DNA of 64,000 nt from Macrostomum hystrix (taxonomy: Eukaryota > Platyhelminthes > Macrostomidae), in contig CATNEN010000002.1 in NCBI GenBank assembly GCA_950097015.1, positions 4,123,001-4,187,000 of the forward strand, written 5' to 3'. Of this stretch, positions 32,985-43,366 are shown piece after piece; position 1 is the stretch's first letter; every line of letters begins with the position of its first letter. Both the position numbers and the translations under genes were made by a program. The notes below the pieces were generated by a model. It was not told the DNA's origin, did not search any database, and worked only from the letters and a program-made list of their open reading frames with translations.

Positions 32985-35900
32985 TCAATAGTTGAACTTG
33001 AGCTTTCTCGGCGTCATGAACTGCTTGACAACATCATCTGTAACCTGCTTCCGCTTCTCCTGGTGATTCTTGAGGAAAGCCTGCAGCAATTCTATGAGCT
33101 CCTTCTTCAGGTAGCCCGTGAGCAACTCGCCGCTGCTGTAGTCCTGCAAAAGTTCAGAGAACACAGGAAAAGTTAGGAAAATCCCAATCAGACATAGATG
33201 ACACATTTTACAAAACGATTCTTATACGGATAAACAATCCCAAAGGGGGATCCCAAAGGGGGATCCCAAAAGGGAATCCCAAAGGGGATCCCAAAGGGGA
33301 ATCCCAAAGGGGAATCCCAAAGGGGAATCCCAAAGGGGAATCCCAAAGGGTAATCCCAAAGGGAAATCCTAAAGGGGAATCCCGAGGTAAATCCGAAAGG
33401 AAATGTAACTAAATGAGCGTATATAACGGAACGGAAATCCCAGAGGGAATCGATCTGAATGTACGAGAGGAAAATCCAACGAAAAAGGCAGAGCTAAAAA
33501 TCCACATTACCTGTCGAATCTTTTCCAATCTGGCATCATCCTCCAAGAAGAATCTCAGATACTGATAGCTGACATCCACATTGCAATTTCCGCCGTTCTT
33601 CTTGTGCTCCTCTACTGTGGCTCCGCCGCCGCTGAACGCGTATTTGTTAACCTTGTCCTTCACAGCCTTCGGCGTGTCGGTTAAAAAGATTGACGAATTG
33701 GGATCAGATGCAGACATCTTAGTCTGGCAGCCCTGCAGAGCCGGGAAGAAGGTGCTGTGCAGCAGGGCGGGTTTGGGACAGCCGATCCGGGGCGCCACAT
33801 CCCGGGTCATGCGGAAGTAGGGATCCTGGTCGATGGCGCACGGGATCAGGCAGGGAATGTCGGCCCGATTGTTGAAAATCTGAGGAAAACTGGAAGAGAA
33901 CGATGGCGCGGCCTGAATGGCGGGGAAAGAGATTTTGCCGATGCAGTCGCTCTCCGTGAAGCCGAAGATGCCCTTGGCCTGGTTGAAGGTGACGGCCTTC
34001 TGCACGCGGCACATGTTGCGATAGAACTCCGGCGACGCTCCGATGTAATCCAGATCGGAGAAAATAAAAGTGCGCTCGGGATCAAATCCCATGGCAATGA
34101 TGTCTCTGAAAGAGGGGGTGATAGGGGAGTTAACGGTCTAACACGTTTGCTTCTAGCAACAATGCCCGTGAGCTTGATTTCAAGGTGAGGCCACATTGAT
34201 TTCTGGAGCAGCCGCGGAGACAAAAACTGGTGGCAATTATTAATTGCAGGACCTTGGCACGAGAGGCAAGCGCGTTGACCGCTCTGCCACCGACCCCCAA
34301 ACCTGGTGACTTGTCGTGAAATTTAAGCCCTTGAGGGCCAACCTCCAAGACACAGTATGAGTGTACACTGCCTGAGGATGAGAAAATCAGTACAGATGTA
34401 CACACCTGCGTGATTGTGTGCTCAGGAGTCAGCGGAATGGGCCGAATCGCCTGGCTGGCTGCGGGTCTAGTGTCGCCAAACAATGCGCACAGTACCCCAC
34501 AGCCACACGTGAGGATGAAGACTGCAAATTGATGGTAAGAGACACAGCATACTCAGCCGTTATTGCACTACAAAGAGTAGAAACGGCATTCACTTGGCAT
34601 TCTCAACAGTGTAGCTCCTGGCAGTCTCCAAGCTGATGTCTTTCCACAGGAATTTCTCATCGTCGGTCATCTGAATGACCAGCGGCACGTCGAATGCCTC
34701 CTGCAGCCATTTGGTGAAGAGAAATGGCACCACGTGACCCATGTGCATGGCCTGGGAGGAAGGACCGCGTCCAGTGTAGAGAAAGAAAGGCTTGCCCTGG
34801 CTGTGCAGAGCTAGGATCTGGTCCATATCGCGATGGGAGAATACAATGCCACGGCGCAGGAGAAAGTGGGCCGGTTGGCCGAGGGCAGATTCAAATTTTC
34901 CTAGCAAAGCCGCATCCACAGGACTGCTGCCGAATCGTTCTATAATTAAAACAAAAAACCTAAGAAAAATGTAAGGAATAACACTGGAAGAACCAGAAGC
35001 TAAAAACTTGGATTTAATTACAAAAACCTAGATTAAGTCTGTAACTTAAAAGGCTTGGAAGCTTGTCATGCACAGTGAAAATGTAAACTGCCTGAAGATG
35101 AGAAAGTCAGGGCAGATAAACACACCTGTGTGAGCAAATGCCTGCGTATGGTATCTCTGTGCATGTGTGCTCAGGTGTCAGCGGAATGGGCAGAATAACC
35201 TCACTTTGGGTCTAGTGTCATTAAAGGATGTGAGGTGATTAAATGCTTGCTATCCGCCCTTTAGCTCAGTCAGTAAGGTGTCGGACTCTAGATCGGATGG
35301 TCCTGGGTTCGACTCCAGACCTAGTCTAGAACTATTCGTGTAGCCCTTGGCAAGCTGCTTTGCCCTGATGTGCACACAGTCTACTCAGCTGCAAATGAGT
35401 ACCGACATTTTGTTGGGTAATAATAATTCCGGCTGGCGTGGAATAAAGCAGTTCTGTGCAGCAAATCTGTGGGGTTTGCATGCTGCCGATATGTTTGGAA
35501 AAATAAATTCCAAATTATTTCTAATATACTAAAAATGAAATGCTTGGTTGGTTGCTTGTAATTGATTTTCTCCCGAACGGCTCAACCGATTTTCACCATT
35601 TCTTCACCAAAAGATGCTAAATATGGGGACAATTATACACGTATTTTTATTAAGCTTAACTTTATTGCTAAGGGGATTAAATATTCGAAAAACATGTTTT
35701 TTGACCATTTCAAAGGTCAAACTATCTTGGCCTATTGAGAATTTCATTCACTGACTGCCACTGAGTTAGAATTGCATCATCAACTTGCACAACACCCACT
35801 AGCTGACTGAGTTAAAAGCCTGCACTCTGGAGACAAATTGGAAATAAATGTACACAACAAACCGCGAGACTGAGTGTACTCTATTTTCTTACTTCATTGT

Positions 35901-38900
35901 ACAAAGCCAGAACTTTAAGAATTCATTTTATAAGGCTGATTTTTGCACCCACTAACCAACAGTCGGAATAGCCGATAGCCGATGTGTAGGCACTAGGAAT
36001 AGTTTAGGCTAGGCTAGGGTTCGATTCTGCACTGCGTCAAATAATTTAGACTAATTTTCAGCCAGTAGTGACTGAAGATTATTTAAATTTATTTTTTTCA
36101 TTTCGTAAATAAAATATCATCTTTCAAAGCAAACCAGAGTTTAAATCATGGCAAAAGCAGAGTTTGAATCATGGCTAAACCAGAGTTTGAATCATGGCTA
36201 AACCAGAGTTTGAATCATGGCTAACCCAGCGTTTGAATCATGGCTAAACCAGCGTTTGAATCATGGCTAAACCAGAGTTTGAATCATGGCTAAACCACAG
36301 TCTGAATCATGGCTAAACCAGAGTTTGGATCATGGCTAAACCAGAGTTTGAATCGTGGCTAAACCAGAGTTTGAATCATGGCAAAACCAGAGTTTGAATC
36401 ATGGCAAAACCAGCGTTTGAATCATGGCTAAACCAGAGTTTAAATCATGGCTAAACCAGAGCTTGAATCATGGCTAAACTAGAGTTTGAATCATGGCTAA
36501 ACCAGAGCTTGAATCATGGCACACCAGAGTTTGAATCATGGTTAAACCACAGTCTGAATCATGGCTAAACCAGAGTTTGGATCATGGCTAAACCAGAGTT
36601 TGAATCGTGGCTAAACCAGAGTTTGAATCATGGCAAAACCAGAGTTTGAATCATGGCAAAACCAGCGTTTGAATCATGGCTAAACCAGAGTTTAAATCAT
36701 GGCTAAACTAGAGTTTGAATCATGGCTAAACCAGAGCTTGAATCATGGCACACCAGAGTTTGAATCATGGTTAAACCAGAGTCTGAATCATGGCTAAACC
36801 AGAGTTTGAATCATTGCTAAACCAGAGTTTGAATCATAGCTAACCAGAGTTTGAATCATGGCTAAACCAGAGTTTGAATCATGGCTAAACCAGAGTTTGA
36901 ATCATGGCTAAACCAGAGCTTGAATCATGGCTAAACCAGAGCTTGAATCATGGCTAAACCAGAGTTTGAATCATGGCTAAACCAGCGTTAGAATCATGGC
37001 TAAACCAGCGTTAGAATCATGGCTAAACCAGAGTTTGAATCATGGCTAAACCAGAGTTTGAATCATGGCTAAACCAGAGTTTGAATCATGGCTAAACTAG
37101 AGTTTGAATCATGGCTAAACCAGAGCTTGAATCATGGCTAAACCAGAGCTTGAATCATGGCTAAACCAGAGCTTAAATCATGGCTAAACCAGAGTATGAA
37201 TCATGGCTAAACCAGAGTTTAAATCATGGCTAAACCAGAGTTTGAATCATGGCTAAAGCAGAGCTTGAATCATGGCTAAACCAGAGTTTGAATCATAGTC
37301 AACCGGAGTCTAAATCATAGTCAACCGGAGTCTGAATCATGGCTAACCAGAGTTTCAATCATGGCTAAACCAGCGTTAGAATCATGGCTAAACCAGAGTT
37401 TGAATCATGGCTAAACCAGAGTTTGAATCATGGCTAAACCAGAGCTTGAATCATGGCTAAACCAGAGCTTAAATCATGGCTAAACCAGAGTTTGAATCAT
37501 GGCTAAACCAGCGTTAGAATCATGGCTAAACCAGCGTTAGAATCATGGCTAAACCAGAGCTTGAATCATGGCTAAACCAGAGCTTAAATCATGGCTAAAC
37601 CAGAGTTGGAATCATGGCTAAACCAGCGTTTGAATCATGGCTAACCCAGAGTTTGAAGGATGATTCAAAATCATTGCTAAACCAAGGTTTGAATCATGGC
37701 TAAACCAACGTTTGAATCATGGCTAACCCAGAGTCTGAATCATGGCTAAATTTAAATCAAGGCGAATCCAGAGTTTAAATCATAGCTAACCAGAGTTTGA
37801 ATCATGGCTAAACCAGAGTTTGAATCATGGCTAAACCAGAGTTTGAATCATGGCAAAACCAGAGTTTAAATCAAGGCGAAACCAGAGTTTGAATCATAGC
37901 TAACCAGAGTTTGAATCATGGCTAAACCAGCGTCTGAATCATGGCTACACCAGAGTTTAAATCATGGCTAAACCAGCGTCTGAATCATGGCTACACCAGA
38001 GTTTAAATCATGGCTAAAACAGAGTTTGAATCATGGCTAAAGCAGACTTTGAATCATCACAGCGTCTGAATCATGGCTAAACTAAAGTTAAAATCATGGC
38101 TAAACCAGAGTTTGAATCATGGCTAAACCAAGGTTTGAATCATGGCTAAACCAACGTTTGAATCATGGCTAAACCAGAGTCTGAATCATGGCTAAATTTA
38201 AATCAAGGTGAATCCAGAGTTTGAATCATAGCTAACCAGAGTTTGAATCATGGCTAAACCAGAGTTTGAATCATGGCTAAACTAGAGTCTGAATCATGGC
38301 TAAACTAGAGTCTGAATCATGGCTAAACCAGAGTTTGAATCATTGCAAAAACAGCGTTTGAATCATGGCTAAACCAGAGTTTGAATCATGGCCAAACCAC
38401 GGTTTGAATCATAGTCAACCAGAGTCTGAATCATGGTAAAACGAGAGTTTGAATCATAGCCCAGCAGGGTTTAAAACATGGCGAAACCTGAGTTTGAATC
38501 TTGGCTAACCCAGTGTTTGAAAAACAACGTCAACTGTGGAGTCATCCTCAAAATGGGGATCAAGGTAAACTGGGGGATAATCATCAACTGGAGGATCTTG
38601 GTAAACTGGGGGGATAATTGTCAACTGGGGGATCATTGTCAACTGGGGGATCATTGTGAACTGAGGGATCATTGTCAACTAGGGGGTATTGGTCAACTGG
38701 GGGATAATTGTCAACTGGGGAATCATCATCAAATGGGGGATCATGGTCAACTTGGGGATCATTGTCAACTGGGTGATCATCATCAACTGGGGATCATCAT
38801 CAACTGGGGGATCATCATCAACTGGGGGATCATTGTGAACTGGGGGATCTTTGTCAACTGTGGGATCATTGTCAACTGGGGGATCATTGTCAACTGGGGG

Positions 38901-39846
38901 ATCGTTGTCAACTGGGGGTTCATTGTCAACTGGGGGATCATTGTCAACTGGGGGATCATTGTCAACTGGGGGATCATTGTCAACTGGGGGATCATTGTCA
39001 ACTGGGGGTTCATTGTGAACTGGGGGATTTTTGTCAACTGGGGGATCATTGTCAACTGTGGGATCATTGTCAACTGGGGGATCATTGTCAACTGGGGGAT
39101 CATTGTCAACTGGGGTTCATTGTCAACTGGGGGTTCATTGTCAACTGGGGGTACATTGTGAACTGGGGGTTCATTGTGAACTGGGGGATCTTTGTCAACT
39201 GGGGGGATCATTGTCAACTGTGGGATCATTTTCAACTGGGGGATCATTGTCAACTGGGGGATCATTGTCAACTGGGGGTTCATTGTCAACTGGGGGTTCA
39301 TTGTCAACTGGGGGATCATTGTCAACTGGGGGATCATTGTCAACTGGGGGATCATCGTCAACTAGGGGATCATCATTAACTGGGGGATCATTGTCAACTG
39401 GGCGTTCATTGTAGCTTTAAAAAGCTGTAAATTCAGCTGCTAAAAAGTATATACTAGACGAATTAAAAGTATTTCTGCTCCCCGAAGGGGGGCAAAACTT
39501 GCTAGTTTATATTCTAAATATAATAGTATTCTAAATAATATTCTAAATTTTTATAATATTCTAATATATTATATTATATATAGGGTTTGGTGGCATCTGC
39601 AAGCATTTCAAAGCAGCTTGTAGAAACTTTTATGACATTTAGGAAACAAAAAAGTTTATACAAATGTAGCAGCATTAAGCAAGAGACAACAATAAATAAA
39701 AGCTTACTGATAAGCTTATCATAGTCAACACCAGTGGCTGAAGAGGTGCGCACCTCCCATGGATTGACCTGATCCTCATCATCATTAGCAGCAGCAGGGT
39801 TGTCACCGGTGATATTTAAGTTAGCCATTCCTGCTGTTTCTGCCAT
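32985..39846 (-). CDS. WARS1: Cytoplasmic tryptophanyl-tRNA synthetase
   Basis: Exons on the minus strand: 39846-39708, 34939-34594, 34105-33511 and 33143-32985, total 1239 nt and 412 aa with all phases matching. It charges tRNA-Trp with tryptophan using ATP. Class I signatures are present: [13 protein letters not shown] (HIGH-like, about residues 102-115) and KMSAS (about 291-295). Other highly conserved blocks are [51 protein letters not shown] and [11 protein letters not shown]. The N-terminal WHEP helix-turn-helix of vertebrate WARS1 is absent, so the enzyme is a short form. The ATG directly abuts an acceptor-like AATCTTCCAG, so there is no cis 5' UTR beyond the splice point. Intron 1 is 4.8 kb and holds two minisatellites and SINEs. 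Intron 2 is largely a rearranged SINE. Confidence 0.95.
33232..33398. repeat. 13-bp repeat in WARS1 intron 3
   Basis: The unit is AATCCCAAAGGGG, about 12 copies, decaying to AATCCTAAAGG at the edge. Confidence 0.93.
34114..34500 (+). mobile_element. SINE-A copy with nested inverted head, WARS1 intron 2
   Basis: A plus-oriented head (34114-34225, containing AACACGTTTGCTTC and GCAGCCGCGGAG) is followed at about 34249-34302 by the reverse complement of another SINE-A head (CGACCCCCA is the inverted start). The plus-oriented body (GATGTACACACCTG, GGCTGCGGGTCTAGTGTC) then follows. Confidence 0.72.
35070..35245 (+). mobile_element. SINE-A body fragment, WARS1 intron 1
   Basis: Matches the SINE-A body: GATGAGAAAGTCAGGGCAGA, CACACCTGTGTGAG, then GGGTCTAGTGTCA. 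The head and ATT tail are missing, and it abuts the tRNA-derived element at 35250. Confidence 0.75.
35250..35525 (+). mobile_element. SINE-B, second tRNA-derived element
   Basis: The head has a box A-like TTAGCTCAGTCAG and a perfect box B GGTTCGACTCC, with loop CTCTAGA (CTA in anticodon position). The T-stem has a mismatch and the acceptor stem does not pair, so it is not a tRNA gene. The body has CAGTCTACTCAGCTGCAAAT, then GAGTACC, resembling the conserved middle of many metazoan tRNA-SINEs. Confidence 0.6.
36136..38475. repeat. Minisatellite, 23-bp unit, about 100 copies, WARS1 intron 1
   Basis: The unit is CCAGAGTTTGAATCATGGCT plus AAA. Variants include GCGTTAGAATC, GAGCTTGAATC and GAGTCTGAATC. 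The block CACAGTCTGAATC ... AGAGTTTGGATC ... GAATCGTGGC recurs about 260 bp apart (near 36290-36370 and 36545-36610), showing higher-order duplication. Confidence 0.97.
38560..39412. repeat. Minisatellite, 18-bp unit, about 47 copies, WARS1 intron 1
   Basis: The unit is GGGGATCATTGTCAACTG. Because 18 is a multiple of three and the unit lacks stops in several frames, long frames are open on both strands. They read as pure hexapeptide repeats and are not called as genes. Confidence 0.97.
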
Positions 39847-42250
39847 CTGGAAGATTGAAATTGTTGTACCTTAAATTATAGACCAAAATGCACCATTTTA
39901 ACAATTAAAACATTATAGGAATTACCTAATAATCTGACTTGAATGATTAAAATTATGTTTTATGCATTTTTCTATTTTTTAAAACAAAACTTTGTGTTAG
40001 GCCTATTACTAAGACATAATAAAATATGGCAAAATCAATAAAATATATAAATATATCTGGCTAGCTTATCAAAAATCTAAGATTATACTTTGTAAGTCAT
40101 GAGTCCAGATCAATTAATTCACACCAGAACTATCTGGCATGCATTTGGATTTGGCCAAAAAGTTAGTGTGTTTGGTATAACATTGTGTAGGTATAGGGGG
40201 GCCTACAGTATCATGAGTCTGCAAAGTTTAGTTATCTTCTAAAGCAATATAAAAAAATGACCTGTTCACTTTTATTAATTTCATCCTTATCTTATGACTT
40301 TACTTAATGTCATCAGTAAAGTGGTTGACAATCACAAAGTAGGCCTGTCATGCTGCCTATTATAGTATAGGCTGTGGCAATATGCCATATAGGCCAGAAC
40401 CCATAATTAGGTTACTGGCTGCTTCGAATGTGACTTAGGTTTTATTACAATATTCTAAGCTGACACAAAATTTTCTCTAGTTAGGCCTAGCCACCTAGCT
40501 AGGTAGTTTTTTAAAAAAGTCAACAAGTTTAAATAGTTTGATGTCCTAGTTATTTATAAAACATCAACAACAGTTGCATGAATTCAAAACTAATTGACAT
40601 TTTCCTATAAGTAACAAAGACGTAACACATATAAAAAATAAACCATTGTTAAATAAATAAAGAATAACTATGTCTATGTACAAATGCACTTAAAATTTGA
40701 AAAGTAGGCCAGAATCTCTTCTTGGGATAGTAGTTTATCAATACCAGACTCTTGTCTATTTGTTGAACTCATTACTGTTTCTATTCCTATCTACTAAAAA
40801 GTTATAATTTAACAATCTACAAGCTCAATACTTTCATGCTTTGCAAGTTATGATTACTAACTTTAAAAATTATAGTGCAAATGCTGACGAAACGTGAGAT
40901 TCGATAGGAAACAATGAGGAATCTGTCCTTGATGATTGTAAACATAAATCAAAGACTAAAGTTAAAAATAACAAACCTGATTATTGTGTTAAACTGTTTC
41001 TTAGTTTCGAACAAAAAATGATTTAATAATTACAACTTTTTTTAAAACAATTGCTTGTCGTTATTTCTAAAAACACCGCACAATAATTTTTTGTGAGGCA
41101 AGGAAAGGAACGAAAACTAGCATGCATTAAACTTGGTTACTTGTGACTGCTTAATGGCAAAAACGACAAAAAATTACAACAAAATAGTTATGTTAGGGTT
41201 AGGTTAACATCTCTTAATGTAAAGATCTTTTTTGCGCTAAAAATGCTAATATGCGAATATGCGCTAAATTAGGAACTAGTAAATTAAATGAACTGCATTT
41301 GCAATGGCGTTTCTTGTGGTTTGGCTCTATAGGATATAAGTCACAAAACCAGCCCTGAAGCTTTGTTTCTGCAACTGCGCTAAGAATACCGTGTTAATGA
41401 GATTAAACCTGACATTATAAGAGGCATATAGCGTGTTTTTATACAACTTTATAACCAATATGAAGTGACCTGCCGTTTAGAGCACGAGCTAGAAAAACCG
41501 CGGAAAAATCAAGAAATCCTAGCGCAAAAGTTCTCATTTCATCGTGTAAGCTAAATAAGTGAGCAGCTCTGGCTGGCTGTGCTAAAAAAACTACTGCATG
41601 CCTCGGAATTCTCGATTATTCATGCATGTATTATATCTATTATAACTTTTTAAGTACTACCGTTTTTTTCAAAACGGGCCGACTACTCTGCATGTGGACA
41701 GTTCAATTGTCTCTCATTGACAGCTGCGGGTACCGAAAAGCTGTTAGAAACAGCTGACCTGCATCCTCGTGTTTTCGCAAGAGTCATGATATTGATGCTC
41801 GACATGATGTAATCATGGGTCCACACAAACTGCCAGCCGACAACTGCAAGTCGACAGCAATTTCTGACCATGTGCTCTTTACTTATATTTACCCCCGAAT
41901 GTAAAAAACGCTTGCGCGAAAACACAAGTACAATATCTTGCATGTTATACTACAGTGTGCAGTTAGAAATCATTTCTAACCCGAATGTTTTTTATAATGC
42001 ATTCCGCTTAAAATATATTACCGTATAATTTTTTACAACTATAATAGTAGCTAAATTGTTCGACAAAAAATGGCGATTTGATTATCTTTTTTAAAAAAAG
42101 ACAGAAAATTGAAATATTCAAAGCGAAAAAATAAAAGCATTGAGACTTCAAACAGTTTTTAAAACATTATTCTAAATTCTAAAACTGTGCTAAAAGACAA
42201 GCTATTTTATTGTTATTAAAAATATACCTAATTGCATAGTATATTAAATA
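39847..42250. other. AT-rich intergenic DNA, no gene recognised
   Basis: About 2.4 kb upstream of WARS1. Repeated occurrences of GGCCTA and TAGGCC near 40000-40500 are noted. The open frame at 41683-41943 (-) has no family resemblance or flanking splice logic. Confidence 0.45.
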
Positions 42251-42259
42251 TTATACATT

Positions 42260-42936
42260 TTAAATATTTATGGTCTTATGCTGGGTATTTATAGGTAAGT
42301 GCGTGACGAAGCTTAAAGCCATTTTCATGGTGCTGTTCCAGCCGGTCGCATAAAAATCCGGACCGGTGAAAATATGGCAGCCATTCAGCAGGCTGAAGAA
42401 TCCAAAGCAGGCCGAATTGAAGCTGCACAGGTAAGCGCAGTGCCTCTCAGGGCCGATATCTGAGTCAATGATCACTGACTGCGGAGCACTCAAAGCTGGC
42501 GTTCCGGCCGACGACGAAGCCACTAAGCGACGTCCACGTGCGCTGCGGCTGCGCATAAAATGATGCTCAGGAGAATCCGCGATGCCAGTTGCTGGCCCAT
42601 TGCAAATGGAAACAGGAGTGCCTAGCAGGTTTATGACGGTTTGCTCTATGACGGAAGTAATTGGGTTTTGAATATTGTTTTTGGTATAAATACCTGACAC
42701 CAAACGGCAGGGCAATCGCGGTTCTATCAATACTTTTTTTAACGTGGCAATTAAAACTTGTTATCCTCATATGGCATCCAATTTAACTGCGTTCTACCTT
42801 TAGAAACCTTCCACACAGGCAACACAGCCAACTCCACTTGAGCAGATCCCCGACGCATGATTGAGTTTGACAACTGCACAACAGTCCGGCGTCTATTGGT
42901 CACATAAACAGGCATTTTTAGGCCGTTTAGCGTCAT
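42260..42936 (-). CDS. Small PAN/apple-like domain protein
   Basis: Two exons on the minus strand, 42936-42798 and 42723-42260, give 603 nt and 200 aa. The 72-nt intron joins G plus AA (Glu) in phase. The C-terminal third has a PAN/apple-like Cys pattern: CAYLCSFNSACFGFFSLLNG then CHIF (C-x3-C-x6-C-x8-C). PAN domains mediate protein or carbohydrate contacts in extracellular proteins. No signal peptide is seen in this model, so a further 5' exon may be missing. A possible acceptor (CTCAAGCAG) lies about 20 nt upstream of the ATG. The neighbour at 43367 is transcribed divergently. Confidence 0.5.
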
Positions 42937-43361
42937 TAGCGTGGCCCGATTTTGCTGCTTGAGTTAGTGATTTGGTGTGGGTAGAGTTGGTGAGTGGGTG
43001 TGGGTAGAGTTGGTGACCCACTGCTCAAGACTGCTCAATTGATTGTCATATCATGGGAGATTCTGGAAATAGAGGTAAAGCGACAATTAGGGCTATTTTG
43101 GGAATTAAAAAATGAAGCAGTCAAATTTACAAGTCCACTTTAATCAGCTAGAACTGAGTCAGCTAAAATTTAATTTCATCTATTCATCAAGTTCATCAAG
43201 TACGAGCTAGAACCATAGACATTCATGAGCTTGTACAGAAAATCTTCACAGCGACATTTTTACTTCTCTAGTTTTTAAAAGAACTTCGTGTAGCAAAGTA
43301 CCACGTTGTAGACTTTATGGTCTTGAACCACGCGAAAATAGCATCGAATATTTTTTGCCAG
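42937..43361. promoter_or_regulatory. Putative shared region between divergent genes
   Basis: A 425-bp gap lies between the starts of the PAN-like gene (-) and the proline-repeat gene (+). It has a short repeat GGTGTGGGTAGAGTTGGTGA near 42974-43017. No TATA box was identified with confidence. If genes are trans-spliced, true transcription starts could lie elsewhere. Confidence 0.3.
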
Positions 43362-43366
43362 GCTGA

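Noticed and set aside
35250-35330. Functional tRNA (CTA anticodon)
   Set aside because: Box B is perfect, but the acceptor stem does not pair and the T-stem has a mismatch; better as a SINE head.
38478-39414. Long frames on both strands (VNWGI / MIPQLT repeats)
   Set aside because: The 18-bp unit has no stops in several frames; lies inside a WARS1 intron.
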